Part shown: positions 1 to 6,041 of the stretch, in pieces
Layout: the number at the start of each line of letters is the position of its first letter
Numbering within the stretch: position 1 is the stretch's first letter
NCBI GenBank assembly: GCA_947378515.1
Contig: CANCKG010000043.1
Coordinates: 1 to 6,278 of the forward strand
Direction of reading: 5' to 3'
Source of the DNA: Gammaproteobacteria bacterium
Lineage (GTDB): Bacteria > Pseudomonadota > Gammaproteobacteria > CAISUE01
Length of the DNA stretch: 6,278 nucleotides
Translations under genes and position numbers: made by a program
Notes under the pieces: model-generated
What the model saw: only the letters and a program-made list of their open reading frames with translations
Databases searched by the model: none
What the model was told of the DNA's origin: nothing

Positions 1-246
1 CGTGATGCTACGAGTCGTGGCGGTGATCATACTAATGCCGATCGCCGTTCAGATGGGCAGCGTTTTATCGATTCAACTGTGCGCACAGGCCGACCACCGC
101 ATCGCGACGTCAGCACGCGTCCAACTTATGCTGGAGCATCGACACGCCGCATGCCGATAAACAATACGGTTAGAAAGTCGGTCGTGCAAAGCGTGGTTCG
201 CGGTCAAATTGTACCGCGTAAAGCAGAAGATGCTAACGATGATTGA
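1..246 (+). CDS. C-terminal end of an unidentified arginine-rich protein (5' end outside window)
   Basis: Frame 1 is open from the first base to a TGA at 244-246, giving 81 residues with no start inside the window that has to be used. The segment is polar and arginine-rich (14 Arg), low in hydrophobic residues until a short stretch near VVQSVVRGQIVP, and it ends in the acidic tail EDANDD. It looks like a disordered, basic C-terminal tail. I do not recognise the family and assign no function. It converges on yhdP across a gap of about 110 bp. Frame 2 is also open from 2 to a TAA at 158-160, and no minus-strand frame is open throughout. Frame 1 is preferred because it is the only frame open for the whole stretch, but coding is inferred from this alone. 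Confidence 0.5.
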   Translation, partial: RDATSRGGDHTNADRRSDGQRFIDSTVRTGRPPHRDVSTRPTYAGASTRRMPINNTVRKSVVQSVVRGQIVPRKAEDANDD

Positions 247-357
247 CGATTAGATTAAGTTAATGGCAGTGGTAACTACCTTTATGGTAACAAAACCGCG
301 ATTCTTTCTCTTAACATGCACTACAGCTAAGTTCTCCGCGCGGTGCGTACTAAATTG
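247..357. other. Short gap between convergent genes
   Basis: This stretch separates the end of the left-hand gene from the end of yhdP. It holds a repeated heptamer TGGTAAC (270-276 and 285-291) and the degenerate palindromic-repeat copy listed separately. I see no GC-rich stem followed by a T-run on either strand, so no classical intrinsic terminator is called for either gene. Confidence 0.5.
298..345 (+). repeat. Degenerate copy of the intergenic repeat found near 4373-4430
   Basis: Bases 298-322 match 4373-4397 at 22 of 25 positions: both read GCGATTCT, then a five-base pyrimidine tract, then TTAACATGCACT. Beyond this, both copies go through a CCGCGC core and end in CTAAAT, with small gaps between. 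The block CAGCTAAGTT at 324-333 is not in that copy but recurs at 4120-4129, again followed by a CGCGCG-rich stretch. The left half of the 4289-4433 element is not clearly present here, so this is a partial or decayed copy. It lies between two convergent genes, a common location for palindromic extragenic repeats. Confidence 0.6.
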
Positions 358-3300
358 CTATTGGCAGTGTAGCGTTGCGCTGGCGCTTAGGTAAGAATCG
401 TAACGTTGATAGTGAGGATTAGCCCAGGGGCCAGAGATTACATAATCGGTGCTGGCCAATTGACTCACCGCCGGACTAATTAGCATATCAGCGGCTAAAC
501 TTACCGCGCCAATGATCGGGCCAGCAGCGATGGTGGCGATAATTGGCAGGGTAGAGGTTAAGTGGGGCTTGACTTCCATGACTAGCTGATAACTTTGCTC
601 TGGTATGTTTAAGCAACCATGGGCATTCACATTAGCCAGGGCACTGTTGATAGTTAGTGTCGGCACGGCCACGTGACCGGCTGCCAATGTAAAATCACCT
701 TTAATACGCGTAAAGCCGAAGCCTTTGGCTGACAGATCGGTGAAATTAAAACTCAAATGTTGCGGCAAGCTATTGATGCTCAATAAATTCAATAGCTTGC
801 CGAAGCTACTGGAAGTATTATTGCCGACCTCTGGCAGCGAGCCATTGTTGAGGGTGGCTAGCACATGACCGTGTAAGTGAGCGAAGTTTACTTGCCACGG
901 AGATCCTGGCCATTGCAGATTAAAGTGTACTTGGCTGTCTGAACTCTCAATAAAAGTGGGTAAATCAAAACTGCTTAACAGATCGGATAATTTTTTGGTA
1001 GTCAGCGTACCGGTTAATTGACTCAGGTTAGTAGTCCAATTACCAGCAGCCGCTATTTGATAGAGGTCGGAATGTAACTTGAGATTCTCGATAGCAATGC
1101 CATTGTTCCTGGGCCTCAATTGCAGCTGTACATGATGAATGACTTGTTGGCCAAAACTTAATTGTTGGCCATTAATATTCATAGCCGGTATAGCGCGTAA
1201 ATTGATCGTTAAAGGCGCGGCTCTACTGGTGGAATCGACTGGTGCTGCTTGCTGGCGAAAATGGTTGATCGTCAATGCCCAGGGCAAATGGGTATCTTCT
1301 GGAATCATTAAGGCAGCACTGAGGTCGGGGCTGTTAACCTGCCATTGACCATTGAGTGGGTTTGCTTGATAGCTGATGTTAAGCGGTTGTTTTAGCAGTA
1401 AACAAGTGGCATCGAGACGCTCAATATGGCCGTCACTATCTAATAGCCCATGAATTTTCAAAGGTGCGTCGCTAAGCGCGTCTTTATCAAAGCCACTGGG
1501 TAATTGAATGCTTAAACCCTTAAGTGAACTTAGCACCCAAAACTCACTCGCCATAGAACTTGTTTGGTCGGATAACGCTAATTGAACGTTGTACGCGGCA
1601 ACACCCTTGATAAAGCTAAATGACCAGGCTTTGGGTAAGGTTTGGCTATTAAGCGTGCCTGCGCCATCAATGTGTAAACGACTATCGCTCAGTGCTTTAT
1701 ATACGTTGAGGTTGATGGCGGAACCCCACAGTTGGCCATGTAACTGGTTTGAACTGGCGGTGTTATTACTTAGGTGGAGCGCTCCTGCTAATGCACTAAG
1801 ATCAAGTGGGTAATTCACCCACGCTAAATTGGCGCGCTGTAAAACAATATCGCTTTGCCATTGAATAGCGTTTGAATCTGATAAAGGGATGGCAAAGTTA
1901 AGTTTTAAGGCAAAAGGGCCGCTAGCGACACTGGATGTGAGTGCTTTTAATGATGTATTTAAGGGCGATTGTTGAATAAAATGAATGCCCTGGCTCAAAT
2001 CACCATGTGTCGTCGCGTGAATGTGTAATAATGCCGGAGCGGCATAATGCGGCAATACGGCGTCAATCGAATCAATAGCTAAGCCAAGTTCGGTGCCATG
2101 ATGACTGTGGATGTTAAAGCCTTGGTGGGTAAACTGACAATCGGCATCAAGATCGGTGATCGTTGGCCAAGCTGGCCAATAATTGAGGGTGATGCCGTGC
2201 AATTGACCATGAATATCCATCAAGCCACTGTGATCATCAAAAGGAAAATGGTTTAATGGTCCTTGCAACACCATTTGGGCGTTCCCACCGACGCCACTTT
2301 TGATACTGGTGTCTAACCAGTGAACTAAAGCCGGATTCATGATGCCAGTCGGCAAATACAACGCAGCATGATTGAGATTCAATAATTGCGCATTAGCGCG
2401 CAAATCGATGATCGGTGAAGTCTTCTCTGGCAGCTGCAGTGTGAGTGCAGCATGGGTAATTATATCGGGTGTGCTTAACATTAAAAAGGGTATGTTTACG
2501 TGCAGGTCATCCCAGTTAACTTGGGCTTGTATAGCCGTAAAAGGGATGTTGCTTCGAAATAATGTACCAAAGCCGAGTTGACCCGCAGCACTTTGCATTT
2601 GTCCATGCCAGTTTTCGGTGCCGCCTGGCTGCCACGTAGCGCGTAGATCCAAACGGTTGCTGTGTATTAACCAAGGTTGCGCTTTAATTTCGGTTAATTG
2701 CAGTTGCTTAGCCGTTAAGCTTATTTGAGCAGATTGCCAATGATCTTGGTGCCACTTAGCCCATGCTTGGCCATCGATAAGGCCTTGTTGCCATTGCCAC
2801 TGATGCATAGATTTTTTAACCAGCCAGGGTTGTAAATTTAAGCCTTGGATCGAAAGATAAATCGATGCGTTGAGGTGCGGAAAATCGGTATAAGCACCTT
2901 TGAGATGGATAGCCAGGGCGATGGGTGCCTTACTGGGGCCATCGACCAGTGCTTGGGCAAATAACTGATGGTTTTCTGCCGTATTTTTAAAGTCAACGGA
3001 CGCATGATTTACGCTGAAGCTCGGCCAATTTTGGGCGGCAATAACTAGGTTGAAATCGTCGAATTGTAAGTGATGGATGCTTAATAACCAGCCAATAAAA
3101 GCCGAGCTAGTATTTTTCGGGTTAGTAAAATCGCTCAAACTTTCAGAGCCAGCGATATGCCAAGCAGCTGTTTTGTCTTGATAGAGGGTGAACTTAGCCT
3201 TTTTAAACGTGATACGACTAAATTGGATGTGCTGTTGCCATAGACTTTGTACTAAGTTAAGTTGCAAATCTATTTCGGGCAAGGTTAACAACGGTTGGTG

Positions 3301-3555
3301 ATGGGTATTAAGATCACCAACTGTCACATTTTGTAATTGTAAAAAAGGTTGTAGCTTAGTCCAGCCGATGGTGATGCGATCAATGCGCACTGTTTGGTGT
3401 AGGGTGTTACCGATAATGTTTTCGATCAAGGTGCGGTGTTTTGGCAGCCAGGGTAATAATTCTTTGGCAAGATTTAACGTGCCACCTACGATAATCGCAG
3501 CAATAGCGCTGCACAACAATAATTTGTGGCCGAAATCAAGCGCAAAGTGCTTCAA
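358..3555 (-). CDS. yhdP: YhdP family AsmA-like protein (DUF3971 / AsmA-like C-terminal domain)
   Basis: Encodes a 1065-residue inner-membrane-anchored protein whose bulk lies in the periplasm. In E. coli, YhdP acts with TamB and YdbH, which are partly redundant AsmA-like proteins implicated in phospholipid transport between inner and outer membrane. Residues about 11-30 form a single hydrophobic anchor. The middle is a long run of alternating polar and hydrophobic strands, as expected for a beta-rich groove. Residues about 998-1050 give the hydrophobic family C-terminus (LPIIATIAAGPIIGAVSLAA) followed by the YVISGPWANP motif, the usual YhdP ending. It is somewhat shorter than E. coli YhdP (about 1270 residues). 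The start is TTG at 3555-3553, chosen because it has a good ribosome binding site and keeps the membrane anchor. The gene begins 3 nt after the nrdR stop, so co-transcription is likely. No frameshift is seen. Confidence 0.9.
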   Translation of the reverse strand: MKHFALDFGHKLLLCSAIAAIIVGGTLNLAKELLPWLPKHRTLIENIIGNTLHQTVRIDRITIGWTKLQPFLQLQNVTVGDLNTHHQPLLTLPEIDLQLNLVQSLWQQHIQFSRITFKKAKFTLYQDKTAAWHIAGSESLSDFTNPKNTSSAFIGWLLSIHHLQFDDFNLVIAAQNWPSFSVNHASVDFKNTAENHQLFAQALVDGPSKAPIALAIHLKGAYTDFPHLNASIYLSIQGLNLQPWLVKKSMHQWQWQQGLIDGQAWAKWHQDHWQSAQISLTAKQLQLTEIKAQPWLIHSNRLDLRATWQPGGTENWHGQMQSAAGQLGFGTLFRSNIPFTAIQAQVNWDDLHVNIPFLMLSTPDIITHAALTLQLPEKTSPIIDLRANAQLLNLNHAALYLPTGIMNPALVHWLDTSIKSGVGGNAQMVLQGPLNHFPFDDHSGLMDIHGQLHGITLNYWPAWPTITDLDADCQFTHQGFNIHSHHGTELGLAIDSIDAVLPHYAAPALLHIHATTHGDLSQGIHFIQQSPLNTSLKALTSSVASGPFALKLNFAIPLSDSNAIQWQSDIVLQRANLAWVNYPLDLSALAGALHLSNNTASSNQLHGQLWGSAINLNVYKALSDSRLHIDGAGTLNSQTLPKAWSFSFIKGVAAYNVQLALSDQTSSMASEFWVLSSLKGLSIQLPSGFDKDALSDAPLKIHGLLDSDGHIERLDATCLLLKQPLNISYQANPLNGQWQVNSPDLSAALMIPEDTHLPWALTINHFRQQAAPVDSTSRAAPLTINLRAIPAMNINGQQLSFGQQVIHHVQLQLRPRNNGIAIENLKLHSDLYQIAAAGNWTTNLSQLTGTLTTKKLSDLLSSFDLPTFIESSDSQVHFNLQWPGSPWQVNFAHLHGHVLATLNNGSLPEVGNNTSSSFGKLLNLLSINSLPQHLSFNFTDLSAKGFGFTRIKGDFTLAAGHVAVPTLTINSALANVNAHGCLNIPEQSYQLVMEVKPHLTSTLPIIATIAAGPIIGAVSLAADMLISPAVSQLASTDYVISGPWANPHYQRYDSYLSASATLHCQ

Positions 3556-3558
3556 GCA

Positions 3559-4014
3559 TCAATCCTTTTTTTCAAGCGATTTAATTTCAGTGTGGAATTC
3601 TTTGACATCTTGAAAGCGGCGGTACACGCTGGCAAAGCGAATATAGGCGACTTCATCGAGGGCGCGTAATTCTGTCATGACGTATTCACCAATTAATTGA
3701 CTGGGTACTTCGCGTTCACCACAGGCTAGTAATTTATGTTGAATGTGTTTAATCGCCGCTTCGATTTGGTCATTGCCAATAGGACGTTTCTCTAAAGCCC
3801 TGAGTATACCTTGGCGTAATTTCTGTAAATCAAAAGGATTGCGTCGATCATCGTGCTTAATAACTTGTGGCATTAATAATTCGGCACTTTCAAAGGTGGT
3901 AAAGCGTTCACCACATTGCGCGCATTCACGGCGTCGCCGAATTTGCCCACCATCACTGATTAAGCGAGAATCCACGACACGGGTATCAGGTTCTTGACAA
4001 AAAGGGCAATGCAT
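3559..4014 (-). CDS. nrdR: Transcriptional repressor NrdR
   Basis: A 151-residue protein, the usual size for NrdR, the zinc- and nucleotide-dependent repressor of ribonucleotide reductase operons; it binds NrdR boxes when its ATP-cone carries ATP/dATP. The N-terminal zinc ribbon has its four cysteines at C3, C6, C31 and C34 (MHCPFC and [12 protein letters not shown]), with the basic segment QIRRRREC between them. The ATP-cone spans about residues 49-139, starting with [12 protein letters not shown] and ending with the highly conserved REVPS and [11 protein letters not shown] motifs. The start is fixed by the canonical MHCPFC N-terminus; the Shine-Dalgarno is weak (GAGAA about 5 nt upstream). 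It is first in a likely operon with yhdP. This differs from the nrdR-ribD order common in many gammaproteobacteria. I see no convincing NrdR box or strong promoter in 4015-4080. Confidence 0.97.
   Translation of the reverse strand: MHCPFCQEPDTRVVDSRLISDGGQIRRRRECAQCGERFTTFESAELLMPQVIKHDDRRNPFDLQKLRQGILRALEKRPIGNDQIEAAIKHIQHKLLACGEREVPSQLIGEYVMTELRALDEVAYIRFASVYRRFQDVKEFHTEIKSLEKKD
3563..3567 (-). promoter_or_regulatory. Ribosome binding site for yhdP, supporting a TTG start
   Basis: On the minus strand, AAGGA lies 7 nt before the TTG at 3555-3553. It sits inside the last codons of nrdR, preceded by an A-rich lysine run. An ATG at 3559-3557 overlaps the nrdR stop as TGATG, but it opens a frame that ends after seven codons (MLEALCA). 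The TTG is therefore the likely real start, and translation may be coupled to nrdR termination. Confidence 0.65.
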
Positions 4015-4242
4015 AAGGTTCTCATGACAAACTGAATAAAGATCGTATTAAGTCAATATAACGTATTTGTACTCATTGTGCACCACGCATTTAAGGCATT
4101 CAAGGTTTTACAAGGTTCTCAGCTAAGTTTCGCGCGTGGGGTGGGCTGTGCAAAAGGGTTAACGCAGCATCTGGAGCAAGAGAATTCATCGCTCGTGACG
4201 CTCAGCTCGAAGAGTGAACTAACCCGAGCCGCAAAGCCGTAC

Positions 4243-4276
4243 TATACCCATGGCACCTTAAGGTACCATGGGTATA
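4243..4276. repeat. 34-bp near-perfect palindrome
   Basis: The arms TATACCCATGG (4243-4253) and CCATGGGTATA (4266-4276) are exact reverse complements. The 12 bases between them also pair except for one C/A mismatch (4254 against 4265), so 16 of 17 pairs match with essentially no loop. The centre is ACCTTAAGGT. There is no T-run after it, so it is not a typical terminator. It ends 2 bp before the left 10-bp direct repeat of the MITE-like element. Confidence 0.85.
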
Positions 4277-4357
4277 TATTTAAAATAGTATCTATTCAGC
4301 ACATTTACTACATTTTACGTAGAAGCTTGCTAGTGGCTCCTTACGCGATGGGGGATT

Positions 4358-4389
4358 TTAAGGGGGAGAATCGCGATTCTCCCCCTTAA
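4358..4389. repeat. Perfect 32-bp palindrome with G5/C5 blocks
   Basis: Each half is 16 bp: TTAAGGGGGAGAATCG (4358-4373) and its exact reverse complement (4374-4389), with no loop; the centre is ATCGCGAT. It would form a cruciform or a very stable RNA hairpin. The related repeat at 298-322 keeps only the right half, with T for C at three positions, so the dyad is lost there. Confidence 0.9.
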
Positions 4390-4392
4390 CAT

Positions 4393-4423
4393 GCACTGCG
4401 TGCGGGTTTCCCGCGCACAGTGC
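4393..4423. repeat. 31-nt hairpin with TTT loop
   Basis: GCACTG at 4393-4398 pairs with CAGTGC at 4418-4423, and GCGGG at 4402-4406 pairs with CCCGC at 4410-4414. Twelve of 14 positions pair by Watson-Crick, one more is a possible G-T wobble and one is a C/A mismatch; the loop is TTT (4407-4409). It forms the right inner part of the MITE-like element and overlaps its right terminal repeat. No T-tract follows it directly. Confidence 0.75.
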
Positions 4424-4451
4424 TAAATAGATATTTAAAATAGAGATATAC

Positions 4452-4506
4452 CGCTCGCCATAGTTACCATATTAAATCATTAACCTCGCATTTTGAATGG
4501 CGAGCG
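4452..4506. repeat. 10-bp perfect inverted repeat beside the left end of the insertion sequence
   Basis: CGCTCGCCAT (4452-4461) and ATGGCGAGCG (4497-4506) are exact reverse complements around a 35-nt AT-rich centre. The repeat ends 7 bp before the left end of the insertion sequence. It could be a stem-loop in the pre-insertion sequence, the ends of a very small element, or an insertion target feature; I find no direct repeat flanking it. Confidence 0.75.
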
Positions 4507-4513
4507 CAATAGC

Positions 4514-4564
4514 TGTCAGGGCAATTTAGTAATGTCACCTTTGAGCAAGTTAGAGATGTCACCT
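4514..4564 (+). repeat. Left terminal inverted repeat of the insertion sequence (bipartite)
   Basis: These 51 bp match the inverted right end (6042-6094) at roughly nine positions in ten with one 2-nt gap. Each end contains two copies of ATGTCACCT in the same orientation; here they lie at 4532-4540 and 4556-4564, 24 bp apart. Such tandem motifs are probably two transposase binding sites. The outermost 16 bp (TGTCARGGCAATTTAG) differ between ends at one position. Confidence 0.9.
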
Positions 4565-4569
4565 ATTAG
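4541..4569 (+). promoter_or_regulatory. Possible weak transposase promoter partly inside the left inverted repeat
   Basis: TTGAGC (4541-4546) and TATTAG (4564-4569) are separated by 17 bp; each matches 4 of 6 sigma-70 consensus bases. A promoter overlapping the binding sites of the transposase would allow self-repression. Between it and the start codon is a small stem TAAGC/GCTTA (4583-4587 and 4594-4598). The match is modest and could be chance. Confidence 0.25.
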
Positions 4570-4624
4570 GGTTTAATTTTAGTAAGCTTTTAGGCTTATT
4601 TGAACTAAATAGGGTGAATAATGC

Positions 4625-5977
4625 GTGAATGAGCTGCTGACTATGAGTAAACAGGAATTAAAGCGGATTCAGGTTATCCGTCAAGTAATCGATAAGAAGT
4701 GCACGCAACAGGCTGCTACAAAGGATTTAGGGCTATCAAAAAGGCAAGTGATCCGATTGGTTAAGGCTTTCATCAAAGACGGTGATGGCGCCTTACTGTC
4801 AAAGCAGCGCGGCAAGGTGAGTAACCGCGCTCATACACCAGAATTTAAATTGCGCATTAAAGATTTAGTCCAACACAATTACGCTGATTTTGGACCTACG
4901 TTTGCAGCAGAAAAATTACTAAGTCTTAACAAAATCACAATAAATAAAGAAACATTGCGTCAATGGATGGATGAATGGGGGCTTTGGAAAGCTAAGCCGA
5001 GAAAGGTTCTAAAGTTACAGCAAGGTCGAGTTCGAAGATCAAGTTTTGGTGAATTAGTGCAAATCGATGGTTCACATCATGCTTGGTTTGAAGGACGACG
5101 TGACAAATGTTGTTTACTGGTATTTATTGATGACGCTACAAGCCGCATTATAGGTTTGCGTTTTGAGGAAGAAGAAACGACAGCCGGTTACTTCACGCTA
5201 TGTCGTTCGACGCTTGAAGCGTATGGTAGGCCACTGGCTTATTACAGCGACAAGTTTGGCGTTTTTCGTGTTAACCAAAAAGATCAAGAAGATAAAGAAA
5301 CGCAATTCGGCCGAGCATTAAGAGAATTAGATATTGAATTAATCTGTGCTCACTCGCCACAAGCTAAGGGCCGAGTAGAGCGAGCTAATGGCACGCTGCA
5401 AGATCGCCTAGTAAAAGAGTTGCGGTTAAGGAACATAAGCACCATAGCTGAAGCAAATGCTTATTTGCCGGAGTTTATTATTGACCATAATCAACGTTTT
5501 GCAGTATCACCTAAAAATGATTTAGATGCGCATCGCTCAGAAATACCAAGCGCTGATATTTTAAATTTAATTTTCAGTATTCAACATGAACGTAGATTGT
5601 CAAAACAACTTGAATGCAGCTATGAAAAGCGGCTATTTCAGATTCAAGGAGAAGGTAAAGGTTATCGTTTACAGCATAAAAAAATAATTGTCTCGACAGA
5701 TATGCAAGGAAAAATAAATATTATATGTGATGGGAGAATATTGGCTTTTAAAGAATTCGACAAAGCACAATTAGCGCCAGAAATTATCGATGCTAAAGGT
5801 TTAGATAAAAAAGTGGATGCTATTAAAGTGCGTGCAAAACAAGCGCCGCCAAGCAAAAACCATCCTTGGAAAAGCAGCTACGCAGTAACCGCAGACAAAA
5901 AGCTTGGCAGAGAAAGGAGGGGGAGTTACCCACAAGCCGCTCGAGGTCAACCTAAAGCCTCCGCGTCTTATGGATAA
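4625..5977 (+). CDS. DDE transposase of ISNCY/IS1202-type insertion sequence
   Basis: A 450-residue transposase that would cut and join the element's ends. Residues about 8-62 form a helix-turn-helix with a linker typical of the family (AATKDLGLSKRQVIRLVKAF), followed by a second DNA-binding segment to about 125. The catalytic core starts at about 140. The acidic triad is visible as D148 in QIDGSHHAWF, D209 in YYSDKFGVF and E252 in PQAKGRVERANGTLQ, the characteristic signatures of this family. The C-terminal part contains NHPWK at 412-416, where family members usually end soon after; here a basic tail of about 34 residues follows. GTG at 4625 has AGGG about 10 nt upstream; ATG at 4643, which has no clear ribosome binding site, is the alternative and would give MSKQELKR. 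No frameshift or stop interrupts it. Confidence 0.93.
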   Translation: MNELLTMSKQELKRIQVIRQVIDKKCTQQAATKDLGLSKRQVIRLVKAFIKDGDGALLSKQRGKVSNRAHTPEFKLRIKDLVQHNYADFGPTFAAEKLLSLNKITINKETLRQWMDEWGLWKAKPRKVLKLQQGRVRRSSFGELVQIDGSHHAWFEGRRDKCCLLVFIDDATSRIIGLRFEEEETTAGYFTLCRSTLEAYGRPLAYYSDKFGVFRVNQKDQEDKETQFGRALRELDIELICAHSPQAKGRVERANGTLQDRLVKELRLRNISTIAEANAYLPEFIIDHNQRFAVSPKNDLDAHRSEIPSADILNLIFSIQHERRLSKQLECSYEKRLFQIQGEGKGYRLQHKKIIVSTDMQGKINIICDGRILAFKEFDKAQLAPEIIDAKGLDKKVDAIKVRAKQAPPSKNHPWKSSYAVTADKKLGRERRGSYPQAARGQPKASASYG

Positions 5978-6041
5978 CTGCTATGAAGTAAAGTGGGCCT
6001 AGCAAGTGAAGCCCTCCCGTTCCAGCAAGATGAACACCAAA

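Larger units (their letters stand above)
4289..4433. mobile_element. 145-bp MITE-like element with 14-bp terminal inverted repeats
   Basis: The left end TATCTATTCAGCAC (4289-4302) and the right end GTGCTAAATAGATA (4420-4433) are reverse complements at 13 of 14 positions. The exact 10-bp repeats just outside are what a transposition target duplication would leave. The interior carries no coding capacity for a transposase and is dominated by a perfect 32-bp palindrome (4358-4389) and a 31-nt hairpin (4393-4423). A partial copy of the right half lies at 298-345, so this belongs to a dispersed family with at least two members here. The mobilising transposase is unknown: these ends do not resemble the ends of the neighbouring ISNCY-type element. 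Alternatively it is a palindromic extragenic repeat of ERIC/REP style, not a transposed unit. Confidence 0.6.
4279..4443 (+). repeat. 10-bp direct repeats flanking the MITE-like element (candidate target duplication)
   Basis: TTTAAAATAG occurs exactly at 4279-4288 and 4434-4443, immediately outside the 14-bp inverted ends of the 145-bp segment. The match can be read as 13 bp (ATATTTAAAATAG at 4276-4288 and 4431-4443), but then three bases overlap the right inverted repeat. Ten bp fits the symmetry of the ends best. The sequence is AT-rich and contains the palindrome TTTAAA, so chance or an outer inverted repeat (GGTATAT 4271-4277 / ATATACC 4446-4452) remain possible. Confidence 0.6.
4015..4513. 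other. Gene-poor, palindrome-rich intergenic interval between nrdR and the insertion sequence
   Basis: About 500 bp without a convincing gene. Bases 4015-4080 must carry the nrdR promoter on the minus strand; TTGACT-like and TTATAT-like hexamers exist there but not at good spacing, so no promoter is called. Bases 4080-4240 are more GC-rich and include CAGCTAAGTT (4120-4129, shared with 324-333) and a 6-bp inverted pair GGGTTA 4156-4161 / TAACCC 4220-4225. Bases 4243-4506 hold four separate inverted repeats and the MITE-like element, each listed separately. A 103-codon GTG-initiated frame at 4078-4389 runs through two of the palindromes and is not accepted as a gene. Confidence 0.7.

Noticed and set aside
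1139..2581. Several plus-strand frames of about 70 codons opposite yhdP
   Set aside because: They are antisense to a clearly coding 1065-residue gene, have no recognisable domain, and are explained by its codon usage.
3743..3997. An 84-codon plus-strand frame opposite nrdR
   Set aside because: nrdR is unmistakable on the other strand; this frame mirrors its conserved codons.
4030..4084. A sigma-70 promoter or NrdR box upstream of nrdR
   Set aside because: The candidate hexamers (TTGACT, TTATAT and TACGAT on the minus strand) do not pair at 16-18 bp spacing, and no 16-bp NrdR-box-like palindrome is present.
4078..4389. A 103-codon plus-strand frame with a GTG start between nrdR and the IS
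   Set aside because: It has no good ribosome binding site, runs straight through a near-perfect and a perfect palindrome, ends at the edge of the latter, and resembles no family I know. It crosses the left end of the MITE-like element, which would make it a composite by accident.
4243..4423. A CRISPR array or regularly spaced repeat array
   Set aside because: The palindromes differ in sequence and spacing; there are no repeated units with spacers of constant length and no cas genes.
4463..4506. A dif/pdif-like Xer recombination site beside the IS, prompted by CATATTAAAT and CTCGCATTTT
   Set aside because: Some IS1202-type elements are reported to insert near Xer sites, so I looked. The two arm-like stretches are in the wrong order and spacing for a XerC-6 bp-XerD site and match the consensus only loosely.
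5662..5856. A 64-codon minus-strand frame inside the transposase gene
   Set aside because: It overlaps the transposase C-terminal region entirely and shows no ribosome binding site or family signature.
5994..6014. A terminator-like stem GGGC/GCCC after the transposase gene
   Set aside because: Only four pairs form around a long loop and no T-run follows.
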